A stretch of DNA of 64,000 nt, taken from Rhodamnia argentea. Taxonomy: Eukaryota; Streptophyta; Magnoliopsida; Myrtales; Myrtaceae. Made by a program: the position numbers and the translations under genes. Under the pieces are notes generated by a model, which was given only the letters and a program-made list of their open reading frames with translations, made no database searches and had not been told where the DNA came from. Positions within the stretch are counted from its first letter, which is position 1; every line of letters starts with the position of its first letter. The stretch lies in NCBI RefSeq assembly GCF_020921035.1, contig NC_063155.1:25475294-25539293 (forward strand), written 5' to 3'. Positions 1-12,412 of this stretch are shown here, one piece after another.

Positions 1-360
1 TCGGCCATTGTCTGCCGCCAACCACCGCCCACCACCAACCTCTGCCGCCCACCACCACCCTCCGCTGGTCGCCGCAACCATCGCCGGCCGCACAGGACCA
101 CTACCGACCTCCACTAGCCGTCGCAACCTTGTCGGAGTAAAAAATAAATAATAATTTTTTTATTTTTAAATAGAAAATAATAATTCCTAGAAACAGAAAT
201 TTTTAACTATTGTCAAACGAATTTCTATTCCAGGATCAGAAATTTTATGCCGGTATCAAACGCATTTTTTTGCTAAAAAAACTCATACAGAAATAGAAAT
301 AAAAAAAAAAGTTCTAGCAAGAAATCTATTTCTGGAATACAATAGTTATCATGCACCCCC
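1..360. repeat. Partial transposon-like segment at the window edge
   Basis: The first 135 bases are a C-rich, low-complexity stretch built from CCACC and CCGCC-type words. An AT-rich part follows, containing several related phrases such as AGAAATTTT followed by CAAACG or CAAATACG. A similar AT-rich phrase recurs near 3230-3350. No coding potential is visible. A GC-rich core beside AT-rich arms is typical of non-autonomous plant repeats, but the left half lies outside the window, so the type cannot be settled. Confidence 0.35.
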
Positions 361-2200
361 TTAATCCAGTTGGTCTGTTATACATCCAACTCTCACCTAG
401 ACCTCACGCATCACATCATGCACGTAGATTAAATAACTAAACCAAATCTTGGGCCCCTTAAGAAAAAATAAAGTTATACGATAAAATAATTCTCAAACCT
501 TACGTCGTCGTGATAAAATAGACCACCTTGAGACCAAGCAGGTGAACCGGATCCTGCGTATCTTTCTCCCCGGTCGGAGAGGGCCCCTCCACCAGATTTG
601 AATCGGGGTTAATTCGATAATCATGGGCAAGTCAACGGGACAATATAAATTGGTGGGGTAGGGACATCGCCAGAGAGAGAATTGGGTTTTCTTTATATTA
701 GTCTTTGGTTGAGTAAATTGGGGGTGAGCTGTAATCGATCAGTCGGTTTAGCTTTGCTTTTCATGGATTAAGAAAGTCAACGCATTGTTTAAATTAGAAC
801 ACAAGCGACGAGAGATCTTCTGCTGGGAAGCTTGTGATGTGGCGGAATAAGATTTGGTGGAACTGTTCAATCGGTTGTGCATCGCATTCCTCGAGAGATA
901 ATGAAATGTAATGAGGCATATATAATAAGGGCAGGCCAAAATGCATGCACCTCTCCAAACTTGAAGGCTTGAAATTTGGCAGTCTTCCAAAACTTCACTT
1001 GGTTTGGTGAGGGCCTCGATGAAGGCCGATGATCGGCCAGAGGCAAAGGTTGGTCATGCTTGCTCTTGCCGAATCTGGCAAGGCTCACTCTCACCAAATC
1101 AGCGAGATTGACCTCGCCAAGCCACAATTGGCCGGAAGGGCTAAATTTGTAAATTGCGGAAAAGTTTAGGACTAAACTAGTAAATCATCAAAATATTTAT
1201 TACTAATTAGCACAATAGAAAGGTCTTGAAAAACTTAGGATGAAATTGATAGCCGTAAAATAGTTTTGAGATTTTTCGGACAATTTTCCCATCTTTGGAC
1301 TCCAAAACCCCGCCGAAATAAAAAATATGATCTAAATCACGACACGAGTTATGTGTTCAAGCTCTTGTGTTTCTAGGGGGAACTTCCTTCAGATTATTTT
1401 GTCTTTCGCATACCATTTGTTCGATTCAGTGAAAATGATTACGTATAAAGTAAATTTTAGCTAATGCTGCGCAGTATGGTCAAGCTTCTAGTGACGGGTT
1501 CCCATGATTAATCAATCTGGTCACAAAATTCTCGGATGGTAATAAATCCAATGCCTCTCTCTCTTTTTCTCTCCGCCTACCCCACTCTTTAGCCTCGGGA
1601 GCCCTTTTTTTGGGCCTCCCCCAGCAGAGCGGCCGCCGTGGCAACAGTGAAATCTTCGCCGTCGCACCCGAAACCTTGACCCAGTGTCGTGGATGGATTA
1701 CAGCAATTCGTGTTTTCTTGAAAAATCGAATGTATTTTGTGTCAAATTCCTGTTGGTCGCATGGCATTCGAGTTGACCTTAATCCTTTTTTGTCTTTCTT
1801 ATTTCTAAGATATGCATCTTTGCAGAGAGTACGAATAATCGAATCCCGTATTTGTGATACTAACGTCCTCACCCCTCAAATTTCTGTATCAACGGGGATT
1901 GCATGTTAAGGGATTGCACGACAACGATTCTACTTATATTTCCCGGAATAAAAAAAGGAAAAGAAACATGTTTGCTAATGTAAATGGTTTTGATTCTGTT
2001 TGTAGAAACAATTTTGGAGAAAAATCAAGAATAAAAAAACATTGATTTGAAAAAAAGAATCACTTTTCAGAATTTTTTTTTTTTTTTTGGCGTTTCAAAT
2101 GCAGGGCTTGAATAGACTAAGAACACGTATAATTAACATCCCTATTTAAGTTATGTATTATAATCGACCTATTCATTGTAACCACATTCAATAATAGATT
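361..2200. other. Intergenic DNA without a recognisable gene
   Basis: ORFs here are short and show no recognisable domain. Positions 867-1290 include phrases of a repeat family seen elsewhere in the window (copies near 9.3, 32.8, 33.4, 58.8 and 63.8 kb), for example a TTTAGGACTAAACTAG-type arm near 1166-1182. A 130-codon minus-strand ORF at 1480-1872 has no convincing family match and mixed composition, so I do not call it a gene. Confidence 0.5.
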
Positions 2201-2208
2201 ATTGTACC

Positions 2209-2927
2209 TAGGGTATTCGGATCCAGGGTGGGTAGGTTTCAATCATAGAACATGGAAACTATCCTGTTATAACTAGTTCTTAGTTTTTGAAACCTGGAAC
2301 CTATCTATTTTTTCTAGAACCATTTTTAGAAGTTACCTTATTTTTTTCGATCCAGTTTCAGGGTCTGCCTAAAAACCTTTTTTTTTCTTTTCCCTTTTTG
2401 ATTTCATTTAATACAACAAAATAATATGAGCAATAAAACGGTTCAAAGTAAAAGATGATCAACATAAATCCTTATTCACCAAAAACGTGGTCACGTACAG
2501 CTATAAACGATGAAAAGTTCAAGCACGTAGCCACATACAATTGTTAACAATAAAAAATTCAAACACGTAATATGAAACATAAATTATAAAACTCTATTTC
2601 CAATTCATCAAAAAATAAAATTTTAAACTCTATTATCCATTCATCCCAAAATGCGACAAAGAATGGAGAAGAAATAAATGAGGTGAGATAGAGTCAGACT
2701 CAACTTAGAGAAATTACATTTTTTACTGTAGCTACGAAATGGTTCCAAAATCTGTTTGGTTCTTGGGTGGGTCTCCACTTAGAATCGAAAATCAGACTTG
2801 TTTAAATCGGTTCCAAAAATTTAGAATAAGGAATTGGATCTATTCACGTTAGAACCGAGAATCGGATTTAATTTTTGGGCGATTCGGTCTAGTTTCCGAT
2901 TCTACTCAGTCCGGTTGCACGCCCATA
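2209..2927. mobile_element. Old hAT-like non-autonomous element
   Basis: The left end reads TAGGGTATTCGG and the right end, read on the minus strand, TATGGGCGTGCAACC. Both are diverged forms of a TAGGG-type hAT terminus. The flanks are ATTGTACC at 2201-2208 and ATTATACC at 2928-2935, which match at 7 of 8 positions and fit the 8-bp target duplication of hAT elements. The interior repeats AACCTGGAACC-type words, as does the younger element at 55472-56091. There is no transposase ORF, so it is non-autonomous. The divergence of ends and duplication suggests an old insertion. Confidence 0.55.
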
Positions 2928-5539
2928 ATTATACCATACTAAAATTACTAACGAGAGCCTAAAATCTATTTGGACAAGTGAGAATCAAAAGATAATTAAC
3001 TAAATTAATCTAAAAGTACACACTAACCCAACATGATATGGCTCATTTATTAAGCTTAAAATAACTGATTATGATGGAAAAAATGGACAAAATAATACGA
3101 AAAAATATTATATGCAATATGTTATGTACGAGAATCAATATGAATTAATCTTTAATTAATTTGAAATGTACGATGAAATTTCTTAAAGTAACTACGTAAT
3201 TATTTGACTTAAACGATAAAAATTGGAAAGAGAAATTATTTTCGGCAATAGAAATTTTGTGCAGTCACCAAATACGTTTTTATTTTAGGAGTAAAAATTT
3301 TGTATAATCATTAAATACGTTTTAATTCTCTAAAATTTATTAAAAGAATAGAATTAAAAAAGAAAATCAAATCTAATCTGGCTGCAATGTAAGCCTGTAT
3401 CGACCCATGATTCTTTCAAAAAAAATAGTAAAATTAGACTGAGTCGCGAGTTACGACGCGACGTTTTAACTCTTAGCGGAAAATCAATCTCGGGAGGACC
3501 GTTCGAGCGATCTCCCAAAGATTTGATCCAACCCACATCCGAAGAAAGAGGGGATGCCATGGGCCCCACCTCCAGATTGCCCTCCCTCCCTCCCTCCTTT
3601 TGTCCTTTTGCCTCCTTTCCCAACCCCAAAAATTCAATAACATGGAACCCGATTTTTCAGACATTTTCCTCCCTTAGTTTTAATCATCCGTGCCACCAAG
3701 TTTTGTTTTGTTTTGTTTTTTTAATAAAAGCCTAAATATTTTACTGTTTTCTAGGTGGGGGTGAAAACTATTTTATAAATTTTTCTACAAAAAAAATTTA
3801 TCGCATGAAGCGTTGCTAAAGTTATCCGATCCGATCGTCATTTCCAGATTCAATTCCTTTTTGGTACAACTGCTCGAGATCGCTTTGCAAAGAGATAATC
3901 TCTCGTGATCGTTTAGATTCGGGATCAGCATCTCTTCCCCGTCCGACCGGTCCGGAGAGACTGACTTGAAGTGAGTTTTTGCTAAAAAAAAAAATAATTG
4001 AAAATATCTTTGGATTCTCAAAGCAGCCACTCTTTGCTCTCGCTCAAAGTTTAAGGATGTCTCGGGAAATTCTTTCAGACGAGTCCTGAATCGGGTGCGT
4101 GGAGCTAACTCCCGATCACGACATCCAAAAAGTCAAAACTGGTTTTTTTTTTCTTTTTAAATTTTGCGAACGACTCTGACTAAGAATTTTTATAATGTCC
4201 ATGCGCTTTATTAAAACCAACATAAAAAATAGCCGACAGTAATCATTTCAAAGGTTTGTTGGTCCTCAGTCCTCACCTTCTTTTCGTTTTCGTTTTTATG
4301 TGAAGTCTTGTTAATAAAAGTTGTAAGCACATCTATCAAGGCTCCATTTATGTCAGATATTTTGTTTAAATTAATTACATATATTGCTTGATATAATCAA
4401 TTAATGAAAAAAAAAGTATTCTCATTATGCACAATAATTTGTGTTCATAATTTATTTGATTGATAAAAATAATTTTCGTTCATTATTTTTTGTAAGCAAC
4501 ATAAGCTATCATTTTTAGGAAAATGCATTTAAAATTATTAAAAGCTATTTTTTTTACATCAAAATTTCAAAATATGCCCGTTATGATATATTTACCCTAA
4601 AGATTTTTTGTCACCTTGAAATTTTTCTTGTAACTTAAGAAATTCCAAACTTACATGTGTATGAACATTCACCTTCCGTCAGATGATTTTTCGGTCAAAA
4701 TAACAATATTTTTGTTTCACTCGTGTCAATAACGTTTGCTTTCGGGCAGTCATATACATAATATTAAGGGTGCTCATTGATAGAACTTTGATAGAGTGTA
4801 AAAATATATGAGACATGTAAAAATTTAAAATTTTTTGTGTCGCCAAAAAAAAAAAGAAGGAAAAACACAGTAAACGTAATTTGAGATTTTTTATTTTATG
4901 ATTTTTGCCCTAAAAAAAGCAACTCCTTTTGCCCGTTTGAAAAGCTTTGGGCAAATGGCAAAAGAATGAGAGAGAGAGAGAGAGAAGGAGATGAGCCTGT
5001 GGCACTCTGTTGCCCGGTCCGGTTCGCCCCGGAGGCCAAGGCAACACGTGTAATGCAGACGCACTGACAGGATGAAGATGGAAAAATCACAGAGATCGTG
5101 TTAAGATCCTGTCTGTCCCCTCCCTCCCTTCCCCATCACGCTGTCCCAAAGACCATCCAGAACCTGATCCGTTCACACAGCTCGAGCAGCGTGAAATTAC
5201 AGTACGGTCGTTGCAATTTGGGGCGAGAAGAACAGTAAATTCCGAAAATGAATCCTTCAATGCCGCCGATTAGGGAACCTAACTGGTTGCTCGTTTCCGG
5301 GAGTTCGTGATTTGACGGCGGTGGTCCTTCCCTTTGACCTCCGGTCAACCTCACTCTGTTTTTCCTAATAACCCGACCGATTCACCAGACTCCCCCCTCC
5401 CCTTTCTCGAGATTTGACCCCAGCGTCTTGTCGAAACGCCACGGGACAAAAACGATTGGGTGTGAAACTCACGGGCTTTCTTTGATTTTGGAGATCTCTA
5501 CCAAAACCGGAAAAGAAAAGCGAAAGATAAGAAAAAGTT
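2928..5539. other. AT-rich intergenic DNA upstream of the response regulator
   Basis: No supported gene. The stretch is AT-rich with poly(A) and poly(T) runs, a short MITE-like segment (4340-4506, listed separately) and a GA microsatellite near 4967-4986. Positions 5040-5540 become less AT-rich towards the response-regulator promoter. Minus-strand ORFs of 60-90 codons here lack any recognisable domain. Confidence 0.5.
4340..4506. repeat. Short MITE-like element, copy 1
   Basis: The segment begins GGCTCCATTTATG and ends with a stretch whose reverse complement starts GCTTATGTTGCTTAC, giving loose terminal inverted repeats. The interior is AT-rich and non-coding. A second copy with better ends lies at 61581-61825. 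I could not identify a target-site duplication, so the superfamily is open. Confidence 0.4.
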
Positions 5540-5680
5540 TGGATTTCGGAATCCCAGCGCCATAGGGTGTTTTGTTGTTTAATTAAAGCTAACGTCCAAG
5601 TAAAGTGAATAAATAAAGAAGAGGCAGATTTGAGATTTCTCTGAAAGTGAAAGAATCAGAAGATTTTGGATTTTGGGATT
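5540..5680 (+). promoter_or_regulatory. Cluster of (A/G)GATT type-B ARR binding-site cores
   Basis: Within 141 bases the core AGATT or GGATT (or its complement) occurs at least seven times: GGATT at 5540, 5668 and 5676, AGATT at 5626, 5633 and 5661, and reverse-strand GAATC at 5549 and 5653. This core is the known DNA target of type-B cytokinin response regulators, which activate type-A genes. The cluster lies about 105-245 bases upstream of the TATA box of the type-A gene that follows. The core is short, so function is inferred from density and position. Confidence 0.5.
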
Positions 5681-5784
5681 TCTTTTCTCGCGATCTCGTC
5701 CGAAAAGAAAATGCGCGAGACACTGACATGGCCATTGACGACATTGACTCTCTGTGATTTTACAATTACGCTCTTAACCGGGGG

Positions 5785-5792
5785 TATATAAA
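5785..5792 (+). promoter_or_regulatory. TATA box of the response-regulator gene
   Basis: TATATAAA lies 169 bases upstream of the start codon at 5961. Transcription would begin near 5815-5825 and give a leader of about 140 bases, which contains a GAAA repeat near 5884-5900. Confidence 0.6.
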
Positions 5793-5960
5793 GCGAAGGC
5801 CACCAGGCGGCACCGCCCTGTTTTTGCCCTGCTTCATGAAGAGAGGAGAGTTCTGAGAGAGAAGCCGAAAGGAATTAAATAGGAAAGAAAGAAAGAAAGA
5901 GCCCGAGCTTTTGCTTCAGCTGGGGATCGTTTCTACCCCTGCGCTTCTTCGATAACTAGT

Positions 5961-7183
5961 ATGTCGAGGAACGGCGTGGTCTCGTGGCTGAGGAGGTCGT
6001 CGGACCAGCTCGACGGCAGCGACCCGTCGCCGTGCGGCTCCGAGGATGTCCACGTCCTCGCCGTCGACGACAGCCTCGTCGATCGGAAGGTCATCGAGCG
6101 CTTGCTTAAAATCTCTTCCTGTAAAGGTACCACTCGTGCACGGATTTGCTAGAGATAGTGCCGTTTCCTTGAGCTCTTTTAAGGAAAAAGCTTGTTCTGT
6201 TTTTCATGGAATCCGCAGTTACAGCAGTGGATAGTGGGATCAGAGCTCTTCAGTTTCTTGGTCTGGACGAGGAGAAAACAGCTGGAGATTTTAGCGTGAG
6301 CTCAGATTTCGTTCGTTTTCTCGTTAATGATTCCAGCTATGAAGCTTAGTACAGGCATCCTGAACCGGAAGGTGATGATTATTTTTGTATGCTCTGCTTC
6401 GAAACAGGGGTTGAAGGTGGACTTGATAATCACAGATTATTGTATGCCCGGAATGACTGGTTACGAGCTCCTCAAGAAGATCAAGGTAATTAAAACTGTT
6501 TTTTTTTGTCAGTATATCTTCAAAAAGTGGGCATCAAAGCTTCGGAAATTCCTCGAATGCATGCAAATCGCCTCCTTTACGGGAAAATTGTTTGCTAAAT
6601 GAGGAGTCGTGTGTTGTCGAGCAGGAATCCTCTGCTCTGAGGGATATTCCGGTGGTGATCATGTCGTCCGAGAACGTCTTGGCACGAATCGACAGGTACA
6701 TCTTTCTCTTGTTCGATTTCTCTCCTTTTCTCAATCGTTATGATGATTTCACGCACCAAATTTCGAATTTCCGGTCAGAAAAAATTGTTCTGTTTTGGGG
6801 ATTTAACATATGAATGCAGGTGTATGGAGGAAGGTGCGGAGGATTTCATCGTGAAGCCCGTGAAACTGTCGGACGTGAAGCGGTTGAGGGATTTCATGAC
6901 GAGAGACGTCGTAGATAGAGTGAGGAGCGACGGGGGAGGCGGGACCCACAAGAGGAAGCTGAACGAGAGCTCCGACGGGTCCTCATCCTCGCGGTCCGTC
7001 TCTTCTTCCGCATCGTCATCCTCATCCTCGCATCCTACGCCGCCGTCTCGTTCGCCGTCGCCCTCGGTTTCTTCGTCCGAGCCGTCCGAGCCGTCCTCTC
7101 CGCCGCCGTCTCGCCGACCTCGCTCGCCAACCTCGCTGGAATCTCCCACGAGACGGCTCAAAATGACTAGCGGCTGTGACTAG
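5961..7183 (+). CDS. Type-A two-component response regulator (ARR family)
   Basis: Exons are 5961-6126, 6219-6295, 6408-6485, 6625-6695 and 6820-7183, all with GT-AG borders and matching phases, giving 251 residues. The receiver domain spans about residues 30-155. It has the acidic pair D36-D37, the phospho-acceptor D91 in [12 protein letters not shown], and the conserved lysine K143 in IVKP. The C-terminal tail of about 90 residues is rich in Ser and Pro and has no Myb-like GARP domain, which makes it type A rather than type B. Known role: a cytokinin-induced nuclear or cytosolic receiver that damps cytokinin signalling by competing for phosphoryl groups from phosphotransfer proteins. The upstream (A/G)GATT cluster fits induction by type-B regulators. 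The five-exon layout is usual for this family. I cannot assign a specific Arabidopsis orthologue. Confidence 0.95.
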
Positions 7184-9702
7184 CATCGTCCCAAATTGTT
7201 TTTTTTTTTTTTTGGTGGTTAATTTTCTTAATTTTTTTCTTTTTTTGGGTTCGGGCTGGAATTGGCAGCTCAAGTTTTACAGTTATATCAGTTGCATCCT
7301 CATCTGCTGCCCCTCCTCGATCTCTTTTCTTTTTCTTGGGTTTCGACTGCCCTAATTTCTATAATTTTTTTTTTCGCTTCGTAATATGACAACTCTAGGA
7401 ATTATAAACTGGAAGTGGCTGGATCGATATGGATCGCTTTTCTCCTCTTCTTGCGAATGACGCATGATGTACAGATCCGCAAATGGTGGTGGGATGATCA
7501 AGATCTCTACTTGAACAAAAATCAGTCGAATCCATGCCCTCTAAATCAACAACAGGTCTTCTTGCAAATCGAATGAACGGGTTTTAACAGAACCCCATAA
7601 GTGATTCTAAGTAAATTGAAAAAAGTTTCAATCCAATACGTAACCTGAAACGATTATATGGGTCGTGGACGGCTTCCTCTTTACAAGAAAATTTACAGAG
7701 AGACAGACAGAGAGGAGATGGAAGGGAGACTACAGAGGGAAGCAGGACGAGGAGGGATATGATATGATTTGATTTGATGTGATATGATATGTCTGGTGGG
7801 AGAGAATATTTGGGGATGGGAATGGGGATCATGAGATGGACAAATCAAATCTCTGCGTAAGCGTCATGTGTTGCGCTCTGATCCAAAGGTGGGACAGTGT
7901 TTTGGGTCCGATTGCCCCTTTGCTGTGATGCATCGTATTAACAAGAAAACATAACCACTCCTGCAGCTGGTCCTAAAGTGTTTGGTAAAAGAGCAAGGAT
8001 AAGAATTGCCATTGGAGTTTGCCCCTCCATAACTTCCCTTCACGCCTGCAACAGCTTCAAAACAGCTACTAACAGTGCAACCCAGAAAGAGGGGATGAAA
8101 AAGAAGAAGAAAAGGAAGATCTTTGGACCCTACAAATATATCAGAGAGAGAGAGAGAGATTGGTTATGATTGTGAATGGGTGGGGGGGATAGTGTTGATT
8201 TTCCCTTCAAACAAGGGATGTGCTGGGTGTCTTGAAGATCACACAGCTCACAAAGGAGGAGAGTGGACCATCTAGAAAGATATGAAAGCAAACCCTCCCT
8301 TGTTGGTACATCATCCGCTTCTCCGATCTTAGCTGTGTGATTTCCTTTTCCCCTCCAAATCCCCTGTTTCTAAGCCTGTTTAACCTTTAGAGTGTATGGA
8401 CAAAAGGAGAAAGATGAGCATGTCGCTTTGATTCTTCTCATTCATGCATCGCATTATGAAATTTGGTGTTTCCTTTATTCCCGCGAGTTTGCTTGGAGCG
8501 GCATCTATTCGTAACTCTCTTCTTCTTCTTCTTTTTCTTTCGAAATTCTAGGACTCGCTATTGGACATTTATTTAGCGGGAAACGCTGAAATCTCGACAA
8601 GTAAAATCATGTGCATCTTTTTTTCGTAGCTTTTGAAAACACGATTTCGTCCGTCGAGGAAAGCGAGATGTGAGAGAAAGCACTTTTTTAAGCACGGGCG
8701 AATGAATTCCCAAGATCTTGGTAGTTTTCTTTTTGCTTCTAGTATAAGTGGTACGACTTCGAGGCGGGACAAAATATTCAACATGTCATGACCCAATTAT
8801 TTTGTTCCCCGAGAATGCTTTCGTATTGTAGGCACCATCCGATTGAGCAAGATAGGTTTGTTGTTCAGGCTTGATAGACAAAATCAATCACAACTCTCAA
8901 AATACAAGCCATGCTTTCAAAATACACTCCTCCTTCCCTCATTTAGTTAACTGGGCCGAGTAATTGGGCTCAAGGCCCAAAATTTTGAAAGAAGATGGGC
9001 TTCCTTATGCCTTTCCTTTGCCAGTAAATTAGTTGTTCCGCAGCGGTTCGAATTTGAGCGATTTCTCATGTCATGTCATTTTCTTCTCGTCCAAGAGCTC
9101 GGTCAGAAATCGGATGTAAAGCACCAAAGTACAATATTGACTATTTCCCTAATTTCCCCAAATAGAACGTTAGACATCATAATGAGAATGTAACGCCTTT
9201 TTCCATTGTGAAATGTGTGCGAATCAACCGAAAGCATGCATCGGTCGAGGGGCACGCGATCATAAGGCTTGCGCCACATGCCTCCTTGACTAATGACGCG
9301 GTCAATCTCACTGGATTTCATAAAAAAACTGAAAAACTTATCAAAAGTTTTTTTTAAACCTATTACAATTATGCCTATTCAGTTCTATTTTTTTTTTTTG
9401 TCAATTGAGTTATAAATCTTTTGCTCTTATTCCAATTCGGTCAATCTGGTCAATTTTGGTTAGAAATCGTCGACATGCATGCCGTTTGTCATACATTACG
9501 TGGCCAACATTGACGTGGATTTTTACTATTTATTGAATTATTTATTATCCATTCATTTATTTTTTTATTTTTTCTTTGTAATTTTCGTTCTCTTTCATTT
9601 TTTTCTTCCCTTCATTCTACCTCTAGCCGTTCGTTGGACCTAGGTGATTAGCCAAAGGCGACCTAGCCGGCCGATTGCCGAGGTCCGATGACCAGATGAA
9701 GA

Positions 9703-9742
<40 letters not shown>

Positions 9743-12238
9743 CTAATAAATAAAAAATTCATAAAAAAATTTAAAATATCATGCGCGCCTCCTCGGCCGA
9801 GGGCGGCACGTGCCGTGTCCACCTAGTTGGGACAAGGCATAGGTCTTGGGTGAATGTTGTCGAGCTCTGTTGCATTATGATCTGTTCTATTTGGTTACTG
9901 GCAGTGAAAGAGAATCTGAGTGTAGATACGTATATATAGCTGTATATCAATGATTGCGCGCCTATTTCATGTAATCTTCTGCATATTGCCAGTAATGGTT
10001 CTTCATGAGAACATAAGATTGGAAACCAGATATATTCTTGACTTGAATGCAGATGGGTTAGACCGTATATACTACACCATGTCTAAATTAGGTCAAAGTC
10101 ATGCCTTGAATGCGGATGGATCGGACCTTCTCTTTATTAGCCAGCAGATAAGACGGTCTTGAGCATAAGACATTTTACTCAGTGTTGGCAAAGTTGGACA
10201 TGACTCCATTACACAACCTGAAAACAGCACGGTGCAATACGTTCAGCTAGAGAAATTTCCGATGTGGCTGGACAGGTTTGATCCGTAATTAGATTATATG
10301 CTCTGGATTGTGTTATTTCCTGATCTTTTTCGGTTTTGAACAACGGTTGGAAATATTGATTGTCCTAATCGTAGTATTTCTTTAGCGTCTCACTGAGAGC
10401 ACAACACATTCGAGTGACGGATTGTATTCTCAACTATGCAAATTATTGTTGAACGTTAGGATGCTCGATCGATTATTGAGCATGACGCGGCATCATGATC
10501 AAATAAGCTTGCAAAAAACACGTTTCTTCCAGATTTGTCAGCTAGTAATCCTTCATTGTGTCGCCTGTCTCAAGTTAGAGTTCCACTTGCTAATATTAAG
10601 TGGCTTGACATCACAATGTTCTGCTTACCTAAAAAAATTAATCTTTGTAGTAGCATAGGATATAAATCTTTTCATTGTATGGTTGGTCAATTCACTGATC
10701 GGTTGTGGTATAAATTACTGAAAATGATTTCAACTTTTGATTCTGTTTCAAGTGATATCAATTGGTGGTAAATTAAGTGAGTTATTTTACTTGGAATGTT
10801 GAGATGATCTAGATTATTGTCATCAGGAAGCCATGCTCCTGGCTGAACTGCAACTTGAGTTGCACGACGGTTGCTTTTCGGTGATCGGAACAATACTACC
10901 ACATACTGATTTAGTCCTAAGGTAGGCCTATGCCTTCTTAAGTCTTAGGACAAATACTGATTTAAACATTCGCTTTGCAATAGATTTAGAACTTTTCTAA
11001 TAACTCTCTCTCGAAAACCTTGCTTTTAGCCAATGAAAATTAGATTCGTAACACTCGATCAAAAGATCCGTGTTTATCTTCGCTAATCATGTAGTAAAAA
11101 TTTGTGCAATCCACGATTTTACGAGCTAATCCGTAAAATGTAGATCTGTAGAACAAACCCGTCAATGGAAGTAGTGATTGCATCCCGGCTTATCCATTCC
11201 AAAAGCGAGTGGAATCCAAATCAAAACTGGATCTGGATCAATGGCTGCCACATAGTCCCAAAGTTGCAAACTCGCAAGGGTCTAATTGGGAACGAATTTG
11301 AGTGGAGTAGGTAGATTAGATGGGCAATGCTCAAAAGAGGGGCAAAGTGGTGCTGGTGCTGGTGCTTGACAATAAGGAACCCCATCACCCTCGAGATCCA
11401 AGTGTGTGCAACTGCGCATCAAGTGGCCTTTCGACGAGTCACTGTGTTGTACAGCGAAATCCCAATAGCCAGTGGCTCTCTCGATCAAATCCCTTTCAGC
11501 TGACACTTGACCGAAATCCAAGGACAAGTGCCCAAAGGAGAGATTATCACGGTGATTCGGTTCTTGTGTATCGGAAAAAAAAAATTAGTGAAAACCCAGC
11601 TTCGATCTTGAGTTCTAGAATCTAAGGATGACAAATTTGCTGTCGTTTTCTCAACCAAATCCCAGCATTCTTCAATGCACTGTTCGACCAAATCCAGCCA
11701 AAAATGAATATTTTTCCTTTTTGACCTACACTTACGTGGTTCTTAACTGACACCAAGCTCCAAATTCGTTAATTTGCACCCGCGATCTCGGCTGGTTGGT
11801 ACTTTGCCAATACAGCAGTTGCGCACTCCGCATGTGATTGGAGAGCAAAGTCCAGTTATTAGGTAAAGCCAAACCAAGTCTTCTGGGTTTGGTTCTTCTT
11901 TTGACTTGTGCTTTAGAATTCGTTTCCCTAGTTTAATCCGCTGCCAAGTGAGATTTGCCCGTCACGAACAAGCTTAGTAGACCAGTCGTCGTCAGCACAC
12001 TCGCAGCAATGACGAATCGACGGCCCGAAGATCACTGAGAGATTTCTAGAATGACATCACGTGTTGTTCTTGAGGTGAACAAGGCGACTGGTTCTTGTTT
12101 CATTAACAATTGGTCTTAGACGTAATTGCTGCTGCACTATTGAATCGGGTGTTTGACCAAAAAGGAAACGGAGGAAAAGGTCAACTGGGCGACTTGGGTG
12201 ACTGGCTGACAGCAGTTAGGACGAGTACCACGGAACGA
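7184..12238. other. Intergenic region between response regulator and formin
   Basis: No supported gene. Positions 7184-7400 are probably 3' UTR with T-rich runs. A GATAT/TTTGA simple repeat lies near 7757-7790 and GA repeats near 8143-8159 and 9705-9737. Positions 9320-9800 carry an arm of the dispersed repeat family. A 23-base motif is repeated imperfectly at 10042-10064 and 10105-10127. Short ORFs throughout show no domains. Positions 11900-12238 include TTGAC/GTCAA (W-box-like) words that belong to the formin upstream region. Confidence 0.5.
9320..9800. repeat. Member of a dispersed AT-rich repeat family (copy near 9.3 kb)
   Basis: The arm contains poly(T), a CAATTCGGTCAATCTGGTCAATTTTGGTTAGAAATCG-type text (broken here into short words) and a GACGTGGAT core near 9512, followed by a GCC-rich middle. 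The same word order occurs at 32795-33360, 33425-33900, 58825-59335 and 63740-64000. Here the middle ends in a GA microsatellite and the second arm is not clear, so the copy is probably truncated. Confidence 0.5.
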
Positions 12239-12247
12239 TATAAAAAT
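12239..12247 (+). promoter_or_regulatory. Probable TATA box of the formin gene
   Basis: TATAAAAAT lies 174 bases upstream of the chosen start codon at 12413. Transcription would begin near 12270. W-box-like GTCAAC and TTGACC words lie within about 100 bases upstream. Confidence 0.5.
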
Positions 12248-12412
12248 AAGATGTAAAGGATTCAAAGTGCATGCCGGTGTTGAACCGGTCAACGTTGCCT
12301 AGCACGACGACGATGGCTTTTGAAGTTGAGCTTCTTCCTGCGACTAGAAAACCAGACGACTTGGTGCCGGGCGTTTTTTCTATTCCTCTTCGACCCAGAA
12401 GAGCAAACCACC

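Noticed and set aside
1480-1872. 130-codon minus-strand ORF containing LDLLPSENFV, superficially like the serine hydroxymethyltransferase IASENF motif
   Set aside because: Nothing else of that enzyme is present before or after, and the rest is basic low-similarity text. Probably chance.
6775-7161. 128-codon minus-strand ORF rich in Asp, Glu and Gly
   Set aside because: Antisense of the Ser/Pro-rich tail of the response regulator; no independent start context or domain.
9030-9062. tRNA-like GGTTCGAATTTG word
   Set aside because: No acceptor stem or D-arm can be drawn around it.
12320-12412. In-frame upstream extension of the formin
   Set aside because: The extension begins with TTG, not ATG, and lacks a signal peptide; the ATG at 12413 starts a proper hydrophobic leader in a good context.
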